A stretch of 64,000 nt of DNA from Thalassobius sp047123305 (lineage in GTDB: Bacteria; Pseudomonadota; Alphaproteobacteria; Rhodobacterales; Rhodobacteraceae), in NCBI RefSeq assembly GCF_047123305.1, contig NZ_CP138918.1, forward strand, positions 4,092,001-4,156,000. Direction: 5' to 3'. Below, piece after piece: positions 41,392 through 49,943 of the stretch (positions are counted from its first letter, which is position 1; each line of letters starts with the position of its first letter). The translations under genes were made by a program, and so were the position numbers. The notes beneath the pieces were generated by a model. That model worked only from the letters and a program-made list of their open reading frames with translations. It searched no databases and was not told the origin of the DNA.

Positions 41392-42726
41392 ATGATCAAA
41401 GACTGGTTTGCAGACAATCCCGAGGTGCGTTCGATCCGCGTTGCAGCGGCGGACCTCAATGGTGTGCCCCGCGGCAAACGCATCCCCGCCTGGAACGCTG
41501 GTAAGGTTGACAAGGGTGAGACCCGTTTCCCCTTCTCGGTGCTGAACCTCGACATCTGGGGCGCGGATATTGAGAACTCGCCCCTCGTGTTTGAAAGCGG
41601 CGACAAGGACGGGTTCCTGCGCCCCACCGGACGTGGCCCGCTGCCGATGCCCTGGCTCGACACCCCCGCCGCGCTGGTGCCGGTTTGGATGTTTGACGAA
41701 AACGGTACCCCCTTCGACGGCGATCCACGTCAGGCGCTGAACTCAGTCTTGGCGCGTTACAAGGCCCGCGGCCTGTCCCCCGTGGCGGCGGTAGAGCTGG
41801 AGTTCTTTCTGGTTGATGACAGCGGTGAGGTGTTGCGGATGCCGGCTCTGCCCAGCTCTGGCAAGCGACGGACGGCGCCCGATATCCTGTCGCTGGCCAC
41901 ATTGGATGCCTTTGACGGGTTCTTCAGTGACCTCTACGCCGCCTGTGAGGCGATGGATATCCCCGCCGACGCCGCAATTTCCGAAGGTGGCGAGGGCCAG
42001 TTTGAGATCAACCTGATGCATGGCGACGCCCTGAAGGCCGCCGATGATGCCTGGCTGTTCAAGATGCTGGTCAAAGGGCTGGCGCGCAAACACGGGTTTG
42101 CCGCCTCCTTCATGGCGAAACCCTATCCGGAGGAAGCCGGAAACGGGCTGCACACCCATTTCTCGGTCATGGATGCGGACGGCAACAACGTCTTTGACAA
42201 TGGCACGGACGAAGGCAGCGAGACGCTTCGCCACGCGATTGCGGGCTGTATGCGGGCGATGGCGGACAGCACTTTGGTCTTTGCCCCCCATTTTAACAGC
42301 TATGAACGGATGGTGCCGGGCGCCCATGCCCCGACCTCGATCTGCTGGGCCTATGAAAACCGCACTGCTGCGATCCGCGTTCCATCCGGCCCGCCTGCCG
42401 CGCGGCGGATCGAACACCGTGTCGCTGGCGGTGACGTGAACCCCTATCTGATGCTGGCAGCCATTCTGGGCGCAGCATTGACGGGGATCGAGGACCAACT
42501 GGCCCCGCCCGCTGCGATTGAAGGCAATTCCTACGATCAAGAGCTGCCCCAGATCCTCAGCGACTGGCAGACAGCGATCGACACCTTTGCCAGCAGCGAG
42601 CATGTGGCGCGGATCTTCCCTGCCGCAATGATCCAGAACTACACGCTGACAAAACGTCAGGAACTGCGCGAAATGGCGGATATGCCAGCGGACGCGCGGG
42701 TGGAGAGTTACCTCGAAATGGTCTGA
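41392..42726 (+). CDS. Glutamine synthetase family ligase, PuuA-like (1)
   Basis: About 444 residues from the ATG at 41392. A GTG at 41383 is equally open and no site decides. It has the glutamine synthetase fold: the N-terminal beta-grasp starts VRSIRVAAADLNGVPRGKRIPA, and the catalytic domain has VELEFFLV near 140, EGGEGQFEINLMHGDALKAAD near 200, and the ATP-binding region with SFMAKPYPEEAGNGLHTHFSV near 240 and AAIRVPSGPPAARRIEHRVAGGDVNPYLMLAA near 330. In E. coli the PuuA relative gamma-glutamylates putrescine. The substrate here is inferred from neighbours. Confidence 0.9.
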   Translation: MIKDWFADNPEVRSIRVAAADLNGVPRGKRIPAWNAGKVDKGETRFPFSVLNLDIWGADIENSPLVFESGDKDGFLRPTGRGPLPMPWLDTPAALVPVWMFDENGTPFDGDPRQALNSVLARYKARGLSPVAAVELEFFLVDDSGEVLRMPALPSSGKRRTAPDILSLATLDAFDGFFSDLYAACEAMDIPADAAISEGGEGQFEINLMHGDALKAADDAWLFKMLVKGLARKHGFAASFMAKPYPEEAGNGLHTHFSVMDADGNNVFDNGTDEGSETLRHAIAGCMRAMADSTLVFAPHFNSYERMVPGAHAPTSICWAYENRTAAIRVPSGPPAARRIEHRVAGGDVNPYLMLAAILGAALTGIEDQLAPPAAIEGNSYDQELPQILSDWQTAIDTFASSEHVARIFPAAMIQNYTLTKRQELREMADMPADARVESYLEMV

Positions 42727-42811
42727 GGGGGCGGCTGCTGGCCGTCCCCTGCTCCTCTTGTCGGGGGGCGCGATGCCCCCTACCCTTCAGACCAAAGACA
42801 CCTGGTGACTT

Positions 42812-43510
42812 ATGAAAATCGGAATCCTGCAAACCGGCCACATGCCGGAGGAAATGAAAGACGACATGGGCGATTATGCCCAGATGTTCGCACGGCTGCT
42901 GCAAGGCCACGGCTTTGACTACGTGGATTACTATGTGGTGGACGGAAAATTCCCAGCTTCGGTGGAGGAGGCCGATGGCTGGCTGATCACTGGCTCCAAA
43001 CACGGCGTCTACGAAGACCACCCCTGGATCCCGCCGCTGGAGGCGCTGATCCGCGACATCCGCGATGCAGGTAAACCGCTGATCGGCGTTTGCTTTGGCC
43101 ATCAAATCATCGCGCAGGCTCTGGGCGGCAAGGTTGAGAAATTCGCAGGCGGTTGGGTCGCAGGCCCCACCACCTATGACGTTCAGGGGCGGGAAATGAC
43201 CCTGAACGCCTGGCATCAGGATCAGGTGCTGACCCTGCCCGAAGGGGCCGAGGTCATCGCCAGCAACGATTTCTGCGAAAATGCTGGTCTGGTCATTGGC
43301 GACACGATCCTGACCATTCAACCTCACCCCGAGTTTACGGCAGAGTTCATCAGCGGCCTGATCAAATATCGCGCCCCGGGTCTGTTGCCCGATCAGATGA
43401 TCGCGGATGTGAACCGCGATATGGATAAACCCTTGGACGATCAGGGGTTTGCCAGCATGATGGCCGCGTTCTTTGCGCAAGCGGACGCCAAAAAAGGAAA
43501 TGCAGCATGA
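42812..43510 (+). CDS. Class I glutamine amidotransferase, PuuD-like
   Basis: A 232-residue class I amidotransferase. The nucleophile is Cys in KPLIGVCFGHQIIAQALGG near residue 95, and the His/Glu pair is in IQPHPEFT near 168-171. WLITGSKHGVYEDHPWIPPLEALIRD precedes it. In this cluster it probably hydrolyses gamma-glutamyl-gamma-aminobutyrate or a similar product, as PuuD does, although GMP-synthase-like amidotransferases of this size have many roles. Its stop overlaps the start of the second ligase by four bases. Confidence 0.86.
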   Translation: MKIGILQTGHMPEEMKDDMGDYAQMFARLLQGHGFDYVDYYVVDGKFPASVEEADGWLITGSKHGVYEDHPWIPPLEALIRDIRDAGKPLIGVCFGHQIIAQALGGKVEKFAGGWVAGPTTYDVQGREMTLNAWHQDQVLTLPEGAEVIASNDFCENAGLVIGDTILTIQPHPEFTAEFISGLIKYRAPGLLPDQMIADVNRDMDKPLDDQGFASMMAAFFAQADAKKGNAA

Positions 43511-44889
43511 GTGCCGATAAGACCTCTTATATGAACGAATGGCTGCGCAACCTGCCCGAAGCCGCGCAGACCTATCTGGAAGGCCACCGTCTGGACGAGG
43601 TGGAATGCGTGATCGCGGACCTGCCCGGCATCGCCCGTGGCAAGGCGGTCCCCGCCAAGAAGTTTGCCAAGCAGGACAGCTTCTTCCTGCCCGACTCGAT
43701 CTTCTACCAGACCATCACCGGCGACTGGGGCGAAGCGGCCGGTGAAGATGGTTTTGTCGAACGGGACATGGTGCTGAAACCAGATATGGACACCGCCTCG
43801 GCCGCGCCCTGGACGGCAGACTGGACGCTGCAGGTGATCCATGACGCCTTCAATCTGGACGACACGCCGGTGCCGTTTTCACCGCGTAACGTGCTGAAAC
43901 GGGTTGTCGAAATGTATCGCGCCAAAGGCTGGGAGCCGGTGATCGCGCCCGAAATGGAGTTTTTCCTGGTGGCGCGCAACGTCGATCCCGCCAAGAAGAT
44001 CGAACCGATGATGGGCCGTTCGGGCCGCCCAGCTGCGGCACGTCAGGCCTATTCGATGACGGCGGTGGACGAGTTTGGGCCGGTGATCGACGACATCTAT
44101 GACTTTGCCGAAGCGCAGGGTTTCGAGATCGATGGCATCACCCAGGAAGGCGGCGCGGGCCAGCTGGAGATCAACCTGCGCCATGGCGATCCGGTGAAAC
44201 TGGCCGATGAGGTGTTCTACTTCAAACGGCTGATCCGCGAGGCGGCGCTGCGGCACGACTGCTTTGCCACCTTCATGGCCAAACCCATCGCGAATGAGCC
44301 GGGCAGCGCCATGCACATCCACCATTCGATCCTGGACATCGAAAGCGGCAAGAACATCTTCACCGCCGACGACAACAGCGAAACGGATGCGTTCTACCAC
44401 TTCATCGCCGGTCTGCAGAACCACCTGCCCTCGGCCACTGCGGTGCTGGCACCCTATGTGAACAGCTACCGCCGCTATGTGCGGGACCATGCCGCCCCGA
44501 TCAATCTGGCCTGGGCACGCGACAACCGCACCACCGGCATCCGCATCCCGATCTCGGGGCCTGCGGCGCGGCGGGTGGAAAACCGGCTGGCGGGTATGGA
44601 TTGTAACCCCTACCTCGGCATCGCGGCCTCACTGGCCTGTGGCTATCTGGGCCTGATGGAACAGAAAATGCCCTCGGACGCCTATAAGGGCGACGCCTAT
44701 GAGGAAGAGACCGATCTGCCCCGCGTGATGGGCGAGGCTTTGGATCTGTTTGATGAGGCTGAGGCGCTACATGAGGTGCTGCACCCCGAATTTGCCCGCG
44801 TCTATTCCATCGTGAAACGCGCCGAATACGAGGAGTTCCTGCAGGTCATTAGCCCCTGGGAACGTGAACACCTGTTGCTGAACGTGTGA
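43507..44889 (+). CDS. Glutamine synthetase family ligase, PuuA-like (2)
   Basis: A 460-residue paralogue of the ligase at 41392. Conserved features are VECVIADLPGIARGKAVPAKKF, APEMEFFLVARN near 155, TQEGGAGQLEINLRHGDPVKLAD near 215, TFMAKPIANEPGSAMHIHHSI near 255 and TGIRIPISGPAARRVENRLAGMDCNPYLGIAASLACGYLG near 345. Two different ligases in one operon may act on different amines, such as putrescine and an alkanolamine. Translation is coupled to the amidotransferase (ATGA overlap). Confidence 0.92.
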   Translation: MSADKTSYMNEWLRNLPEAAQTYLEGHRLDEVECVIADLPGIARGKAVPAKKFAKQDSFFLPDSIFYQTITGDWGEAAGEDGFVERDMVLKPDMDTASAAPWTADWTLQVIHDAFNLDDTPVPFSPRNVLKRVVEMYRAKGWEPVIAPEMEFFLVARNVDPAKKIEPMMGRSGRPAAARQAYSMTAVDEFGPVIDDIYDFAEAQGFEIDGITQEGGAGQLEINLRHGDPVKLADEVFYFKRLIREAALRHDCFATFMAKPIANEPGSAMHIHHSILDIESGKNIFTADDNSETDAFYHFIAGLQNHLPSATAVLAPYVNSYRRYVRDHAAPINLAWARDNRTTGIRIPISGPAARRVENRLAGMDCNPYLGIAASLACGYLGLMEQKMPSDAYKGDAYEEETDLPRVMGEALDLFDEAEALHEVLHPEFARVYSIVKRAEYEEFLQVISPWEREHLLLNV

Positions 44890-44920
44890 TCCAGCCCCGG
44901 GGCGCAGCCTAGCGCTAAGC

Positions 44921-44967
44921 GGGAGGGGCGCTGCCCCTCCAACCCCGGGATATTTGAACCAAGAAGA
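44921..44967 (+). repeat. Dispersed intergenic element, locus C
   Basis: The palindromic block GGAGGGGCGCTGCCCCTCC is followed by the core GGGATATTTGAACCAAGAAG, ending a few bases before the ribosome site of the following oxidase gene. Same blocks as loci A and B. Confidence 0.75.
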
Positions 44968-44982
44968 CATGGAGGCAGGCAG

Positions 44983-46287
44983 ATGCAACTGCTTTATGCC
45001 AACGATTCCAAGGGCCAATACCCCGACAGCTGGTACGCGGCCACCGCCGATTTCCTGCCCGAGTTTCCGGCGCTCGACGCCAAAATCAACGCAGACGTCT
45101 GTGTGGTCGGGGCGGGGTACACCGGCCTCAGCACCGCGCTGCATCTGGCGGAGGCGGGGTTTGATGTGGTTGTGCTGGACGCACAGCGCATCGGCTTTGG
45201 CGCCTCGGGGCGAAACGGGGGGCAGCTGGGATCGGGCCAGCGGCAGGATCAGGATAAGCTGGAGCAAATGGTGGGCAAGGCCGACGCCCGCAAGCTGTGG
45301 GACATGGGAGAAGAGGCCAAGGATCTGGTGAAGGCGCTGGTCGCGAAACATCAGATCGATTGCTATCTGAAGCCCGGCATTGCCTGGACCGGTTTTGCCA
45401 CCTCTGAAACCACCGAGCTGCATGCCTATGTAGAGAAGATGCAGCGCGACTATGGCTACGATCAGATCCGGCCTTTGTCTCCTGAAGAGACCCAAGAGAT
45501 CTGCCCCTCCCCTGCCTATCACGGCGGCTTGTTGGACTTGGGCGCGGGGCATCTGCATCCGCTGCGCTATGTCCTGGGGCTGGCCCGCGCGGCGCAGGCG
45601 GCGGGGGTGCGGTTCTTTGAACGCTCCCACGTCAAGAAGGTCAAGGAAGGCAGCAAGCCGGAAGTGCACACGGAGCGCGGCATGGTGCGCTGTGACCACG
45701 TGGTGCTGGCGGGCAACGGCTATCTGGAAGGGGTGAACCGCAAAGTCGCCTCTAAGGTCATGCCGATCAACAACTTTGTCGCCGCAACCGAACCCTTGGG
45801 CGCGCGCACCAAAGAGGTTTTGACGCAGGATATTGCGGTCTGTGACAGCAAGTTTGTGGTCAATTATTTTCGCCTGTCCCACGATGGCCGGCTGCTGTTT
45901 GGCGGCGGCGAAAGCTATGGTTACCGGTTCCCAACCGACATTGCCGCCAAGGTGCGCAAGCCCATGCTGGAAATCTTCCCGCAGCTGCGCGATGTGAAAA
46001 TTGACTACGCCTGGGGCGGCACCCTGGGAATCACGGTGAAACGACTGCCGTTTGTGGCGCGGGTGGGCCAAAACGTGCTGTCGTCCTCGGGCTATTCGGG
46101 CCACGGCGTTGGCACTGCCACCCATTGCGGGCAATTGATGGCGAAGGCCATCGAAGGCGACGCCTCGGGCTTTGACACAATGGCGGCGCTGCCCGCTCTG
46201 CCTTTCCCCGGTGGCCCCGCGCTGCGATCGCCAATGCTGGTGTTGGCGATGAGTTGGTTTGCCATGCGAGACCGGCTGGGGATCTGA
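44983..46287 (+). CDS. FAD-dependent gamma-glutamylamine oxidoreductase, PuuB-like
   Basis: A 434-residue DAO-family flavoprotein. GGAGG lies seven bases before the ATG at 44983. The FAD-binding dinucleotide motif is ADVCVVGAGYTGLSTALHLAEAGFDVVVLD near 40, with RIGFGASGRNGGQLGSGQRQD after it, the PuuB/OrdL signature. Near the C-terminus come WGGTLGITVKRLPFVARVG and SGYSGHGVGTATHCGQLMAKAI. In E. coli, PuuB oxidises gamma-glutamylputrescine to the aldehyde. With two PuuA-like ligases and a PuuD-like hydrolase, it completes a polyamine degradation route except for the aldehyde dehydrogenase and a GABA transaminase. Confidence 0.92.
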   Translation: MQLLYANDSKGQYPDSWYAATADFLPEFPALDAKINADVCVVGAGYTGLSTALHLAEAGFDVVVLDAQRIGFGASGRNGGQLGSGQRQDQDKLEQMVGKADARKLWDMGEEAKDLVKALVAKHQIDCYLKPGIAWTGFATSETTELHAYVEKMQRDYGYDQIRPLSPEETQEICPSPAYHGGLLDLGAGHLHPLRYVLGLARAAQAAGVRFFERSHVKKVKEGSKPEVHTERGMVRCDHVVLAGNGYLEGVNRKVASKVMPINNFVAATEPLGARTKEVLTQDIAVCDSKFVVNYFRLSHDGRLLFGGGESYGYRFPTDIAAKVRKPMLEIFPQLRDVKIDYAWGGTLGITVKRLPFVARVGQNVLSSSGYSGHGVGTATHCGQLMAKAIEGDASGFDTMAALPALPFPGGPALRSPMLVLAMSWFAMRDRLGI

Positions 46288-46318
46288 TCAAATGCAGGGT
46301 TTCCGGCAGCTGTCGTGA

Positions 46319-46343
46319 ACATTTCATTTTGCAAATGGAATGT
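46319..46343. promoter_or_regulatory. 25-base inverted repeat upstream of DegT-type gene
   Basis: ACATTTCATTT-TGC-AAATGGAATGT has 11-base arms with a single mismatch. It lies about 50 bases before the start of the aminotransferase, in the promoter region. Confidence 0.5.
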
Positions 46344-46390
46344 GATGTTTTAGATTTTCCGAAGAGAGACTTCAGGAAAGCCGAAAACAG

Positions 46391-47608
46391 ATGACACTGC
46401 CCCCCAACGTCTATGACGCAGAAGCCATCCCAGAAAGCGCCCGAGCAGAGATTGAGCGCTTGTTGAGCTCGGGGGATCTGTTTCGTTACACCGCCGGTCA
46501 GGATGCACCGGTGTCCAAGCTGGAACGGGAGTTTGCCGATACCATGGGGGCGAAATATGCGCTAGCAGTGTCCAGCTGCTCTGCCGCCTTGTTTCTGTCG
46601 CTGAAAGCACTGGGATTGAAGCCCGGCGCGCGGGTGCTCATCCCGGCCTTCACCTTTGCGGCGGTGCCGTCGTCGATTGTGCATGCGGATTGCGTGCCGG
46701 TGCTTTCCGAGGTGGGAGAAAACTACCGCATCGACATGGAAGATTTCGCAGCCAAACTGGAGCAGGACATCGACGCGGTGATGATTTCGCATATGCGCGG
46801 ACATACCTCGGATATGGACCGGATTATGGAGTTGGCCGCGGTCAAAGGCCTGCCGGTGATTGAGGATGCGGCACATTCGCTTGGCACCAAATGGCACGGG
46901 CAAAACATTGGCACAATTGGCAAAATTGGTTGCTTCTCGTTCCAGAGCTACAAGCTCCTGAACTCTGGCGAAGGTGGCATTCTGATCACCGATGATGCAG
47001 ATCTGCTGGCGCAGGCGACAATTATGTCCGGCGCCTATGAGCACAATTGGAAGGCCCATCTGGCCCGCACGCCTGAAGATGAGGCGGCGCTGAAAATGGC
47101 CTTTGATCACTGGCAAAACAAGCTGCCGCTTTACAATCTGCGGCTTGGAAATATCTCCGCTGCAATTGTGCGCGCCCAGTTGGCTGAAATCCCCCGGCGG
47201 GTCACTGATGGACGACGCAACCACGACTATCTGGCTGATAAGCTTGAGGTTTCGCCGTGGATCACGGTGCCGGAGAAACTGGGCCCCGAAGAACGTGCTC
47301 CGGATTCCATCCAGTTTAATCTGGTGGGCATGGCCGAAGAAGAGGTTCGCGCCTTTCAGGACGCCTCCGCCGCGCGCGGTGTGAAAGTGCAGGTCTTTGG
47401 GCTGTCGACCGACAATGCCCGCGCCTTTTGGAACTGGGAGTTTTTGGGCAAGGCCCCCAGCCTGCCCAAGACCCGCGAGATGCTGATGAAGGCCTGCGAT
47501 GCGCGGCTGCCTGCGCGGTTGACCCTGCCGGAGATCGACTTCATCGCCGACGCGCTAATCAAAGCTGCGCAGGATGTCATGGGCAACCATCGGGCCTTTG
47601 GTACCTGA
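46391..47608 (+). CDS. DegT/DnrJ/EryC1/StrS family aminotransferase
   Basis: A 405-residue PLP-dependent aminotransferase. The family pattern includes SKLEREFADTMGAKYALAVSSCSAALFLSLKALGLKPG, VLIPAFTFAAVPSSIVHADCVPVL near 80, VIEDAAHSLGTKWHG near 155, and the PLP lysine in CFSFQSYKLLNSGEGGIL near 190. Members transfer amino groups to keto-sugars for surface polysaccharides or antibiotics. No sugar genes adjoin, so the acceptor is unknown. A near-palindrome upstream suggests a dedicated regulator. Confidence 0.9.
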   Translation: MTLPPNVYDAEAIPESARAEIERLLSSGDLFRYTAGQDAPVSKLEREFADTMGAKYALAVSSCSAALFLSLKALGLKPGARVLIPAFTFAAVPSSIVHADCVPVLSEVGENYRIDMEDFAAKLEQDIDAVMISHMRGHTSDMDRIMELAAVKGLPVIEDAAHSLGTKWHGQNIGTIGKIGCFSFQSYKLLNSGEGGILITDDADLLAQATIMSGAYEHNWKAHLARTPEDEAALKMAFDHWQNKLPLYNLRLGNISAAIVRAQLAEIPRRVTDGRRNHDYLADKLEVSPWITVPEKLGPEERAPDSIQFNLVGMAEEEVRAFQDASAARGVKVQVFGLSTDNARAFWNWEFLGKAPSLPKTREMLMKACDARLPARLTLPEIDFIADALIKAAQDVMGNHRAFGT

Positions 47609-47701
47609 TTCTATTGCAGGTTTTTGAAACGGGCGAGGCGTTCACCGATTATTAACCGGGGACGCCCTAGTCTTTGCCCATGCCGCAAAACGCCCGAATC
47701 T

Positions 47702-48667
47702 TCACAGCACTTTCAAGACATCCGCCATAAAGGGGTAGACCCCTTTCGCGGGGTCAACCACCTGTTCCTGCAGGATCGGCTTCAACTGCGCGGCAACTTG
47801 CTCTGGCATGTCCTGTAGGCTGTCGCGCCGCGCCAACAGGGAAATCCGTCGTGAAAGCGGTTCAAACGGCAACTCGAACACATCTAGCTGTGCGGCAAAT
47901 CGTTTTGCCCGCATCAAGGCCAGCGGTGTCAGAATGGTCCATCCCGTCCCCTGTGCCACCAGGGCCAGGATGGCGTGATAGCTGTCCAATTCAAACCGAT
48001 GCGCCAGCCGAAGGTTCTGCCGCGCCAAGTGGGCCGCCAGGATCCGGCCCATATGATGGCGTGTGGTGTAATGCACCAAGGGCTGCGCTTGAAGCTGCGG
48101 CAAAAGGGGCCGCTGGCTGTCAAACATGCCTCTGGGCGCTGCCACAACAAACACGTCGTCCATCAACGGATGGACTTCCATCCAATCTGCCTCTGCCCCC
48201 ATTTCCGCAGCCACGATCACGTCCAAAGCCCGCGCTTCCAATTGATCATAAAGCGTGTGACTGGCACCGGTTTCCAGAAGGAACTGACAATGCTCTAGCC
48301 CCTCCGCCATCTGCGCCAACAGACGTGGGGTCACATCGGCCTCAAAATCCTCGATCATGCCCAGTCGGAAACGGGTAAGGGCCGCCATATCCCCCATCGC
48401 CAGTTCCGATCGGGCCATCGCGGCCTCATTCAGGATGGCACTGGCCCGCCTGCGGAACACCTCCCCTGCCGGTGTCAGGGTGACGGGGCGGGTGTTGCGC
48501 AACAACAAGGTTGTGCCAAGGGCGCTTTCAAGATTGGTGAGTTGCTGGCTCACCGCAGAAGCGCTTGCCCCCAACCGACGCGCGGCGGCCGAGATTGAAC
48601 CTTCTTCTGCGGTGGCCACAAAAACCTCGACACCCCAGAGCGTTAGGCGTCCGGGACTGTCGACCAT
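47702..48667 (-). CDS. LysR family transcriptional regulator
   Basis: A 321-residue LysR protein. The helix-turn-helix lies at 9-68 (WGVEVFVATAEEGSISAAARRLGASASAVSQQLTNLESALGTTLLLR), with a ligand domain from about 95 to 300. Its start is three bases after the phaR stop, so it is translated from the phaR transcript, though no PHA link is known. The convergent neighbour is the DegT-type gene 93 bases beyond the stop. Ligand unknown. Confidence 0.92.
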   Translation of the reverse strand: MVDSPGRLTLWGVEVFVATAEEGSISAAARRLGASASAVSQQLTNLESALGTTLLLRNTRPVTLTPAGEVFRRRASAILNEAAMARSELAMGDMAALTRFRLGMIEDFEADVTPRLLAQMAEGLEHCQFLLETGASHTLYDQLEARALDVIVAAEMGAEADWMEVHPLMDDVFVVAAPRGMFDSQRPLLPQLQAQPLVHYTTRHHMGRILAAHLARQNLRLAHRFELDSYHAILALVAQGTGWTILTPLALMRAKRFAAQLDVFELPFEPLSRRISLLARRDSLQDMPEQVAAQLKPILQEQVVDPAKGVYPFMADVLKVL

Positions 48668-48670
48668 GGG

Positions 48671-49228
48671 TTATTTACCCAATTTGCTGAGCTTGTCCTG
48701 AAGATCAGCAAGCTGTTGTTTGATGGCATCCAGATCTTCGCCCTCTTCGGCGGGTTTGGCCTCCTCCTTCGCAGGCCCGCTCCAGCCGCCAGCAAGGCCC
48801 TGGGTCATCGCCTTCATGAAGGCCTCTTGCTGCGCCTGCAACATCTCAAACCCAGGCATCTGCCCCATCGGGCTGGCCTTGGTCATGTTTTCCATCATGG
48901 CGGATTGACCGTCGCGCAGCATCTCAAAGGAAGCCTGCAGGAACTGCGGCACCATGGATTCCGCCTGGTTGGTATAGGTCCGCACCAGATCCGTCAGCAC
49001 ATTCACCGGCAGGATATTTTCGCCACGGCTTTCATGTTCGGCAATGATTTGAAGGAGATACTGACGGGTCAGATCATCACCTGACTTCAGATCCACGATC
49101 TGAACTTCACGCCCGTCGCGGATGAACCCGGCAATATCTTCCAGCGTCACGTAATCGCTGGTCTCCGTATTATAGAGACGCCGGCTGGCGTATCGCTTGA
49201 TCAAGAGCGGCTTGTTGTCTTCTGCCAC
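48671..49228 (-). CDS. phaR: Polyhydroxyalkanoate synthesis repressor PhaR
   Basis: 185 residues from a GTG at 49228, set by GGAGG five bases upstream. PhaR binds both DNA and PHA and represses phasin and other PHA genes until polymer forms. The N-terminal DNA-binding domain has LLIKRYASRRLYNTETSDYVTLEDIAGFIRDGREVQIVDLKSGDDLTRQYLLQIIAEHE at about 7-66. The C-terminal part has MPGFEMLQAQQEAFMKAM and a short coiled coil, AIKQQLADLQDKLSKLG. A TGCAG/CTGCA inverted repeat lies just upstream. Confidence 0.96.
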   Translation of the reverse strand: MAEDNKPLLIKRYASRRLYNTETSDYVTLEDIAGFIRDGREVQIVDLKSGDDLTRQYLLQIIAEHESRGENILPVNVLTDLVRTYTNQAESMVPQFLQASFEMLRDGQSAMMENMTKASPMGQMPGFEMLQAQQEAFMKAMTQGLAGGWSGPAKEEAKPAEEGEDLDAIKQQLADLQDKLSKLGK

Positions 49229-49244
49229 GTGGTCCTCCCCAAAA

Positions 49245-49256
49245 TGCAGCACTGCA
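49245..49256. promoter_or_regulatory. Possible PhaR site upstream of phaR
   Basis: TGCAG-CA-CTGCA, an inverted repeat of the same TGC/GCA half-sites as at phaP and phaC, lies seven bases upstream of the phaR ribosome site. The half-sites are everted compared with CTGC-N3-GCAG. Confidence 0.5.
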
Positions 49257-49279
49257 ACAAAATCCTATGCGAGCGCAGA

Positions 49280-49317
49280 ATAAAAAGAAAGAGCGGGCTT
49301 CAAGGAAACCCGCTCTG
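49280..49317 (-). terminator. phasin gene terminator
   Basis: AGAGCGGGCTT pairs with AAACCCGCTCT (one G-U), and the minus-strand continuation is TTCTTTTTAT, about 50 bases beyond the phaP stop. Confidence 0.88.
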
Positions 49318-49369
49318 GACACATCTGGGAGGGAGGAGCGATGTGCCCCGTCTGTCATTCAGGGACAGA

Positions 49370-49813
49370 TTACTTCGCTGCGGCCTTTTTGGCGGCGGCG
49401 GTGGCGTCTTTGGCGGCTTTCTGAACGGCGGCCGAAGCCTCTTCGCTCATGTCTTTGCCGGCGGCCATCATCAGCTCAACAGTTTCGGACTGCAGCTTTT
49501 TGGCAATCTCGGCAAAAGCGGCCATGTTTTCCGCGGCAGTTTCGGCCTGTGCCGACGCGAAATCGCCCAGAGCCTTGGCATAGTCCGCCGGCTCATCTTT
49601 TACTTTGGCAACATCAGCCATTTTGCCCAGGGTGTCTTTGGTCCACTTGGACGACAGTTCCGAAGACTTTTCGGCAGCGCCCAGTGCAGCGGCGGTCAGC
49701 TTTTCGTTCAGCGACGCCTGGGTTTTGAATGCGTCTTCAACGGCCTTGGTGTCTACCGGGAAAGCACCCATCATGTCTTTCATGATCGCAGTAAAATCTT
49801 GCGCTTTGGTCAT
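49370..49813 (-). CDS. phaP: Phasin family protein
   Basis: A 147-residue phasin, which coats PHA granules. It is alpha-helical and rich in Ala and Lys. The sequence contains KAVEDAFKTQASLNEKLTAAALGAAEKSSELSSKWTKDTLGKM and an AAENMAAFAEIAKKLQSETVELMMAAGKDM helix, with a repetitive Ala/Lys end (AAKKAAAK). It is transcribed alone, since it has its own terminator and two PhaR-type palindromes upstream. It is expected to be highly expressed when polymer accumulates. Confidence 0.95.
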   Translation of the reverse strand: MTKAQDFTAIMKDMMGAFPVDTKAVEDAFKTQASLNEKLTAAALGAAEKSSELSSKWTKDTLGKMADVAKVKDEPADYAKALGDFASAQAETAAENMAAFAEIAKKLQSETVELMMAAGKDMSEEASAAVQKAAKDATAAAKKAAAK

Positions 49814-49879
49814 AATTCCAAATCCTTTGCCTCAACCGGGACCACCCCGGTGCTACATGTCTTGCAAAGAATATGAATG

Positions 49880-49918
49880 CTGCAATGCAGAAAATCAATC
49901 AAAAATGCTGCATCGCAG
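49880..49918. promoter_or_regulatory. Two PhaR-type operators between phaC and phaP
   Basis: CTGC-AAT-GCAG (49880-49890) and CTGC-ATC-GCAG (49908-49918) both match the CTGC-N3-4-GCAG site known for PhaR in Rhodobacter sphaeroides and Paracoccus. They lie 67 to 105 bases upstream of the phaP start, 28 bases apart. Confidence 0.85.
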
Positions 49919-49943
49919 AAAAAATCTTGAAAACGTCGAAAGT

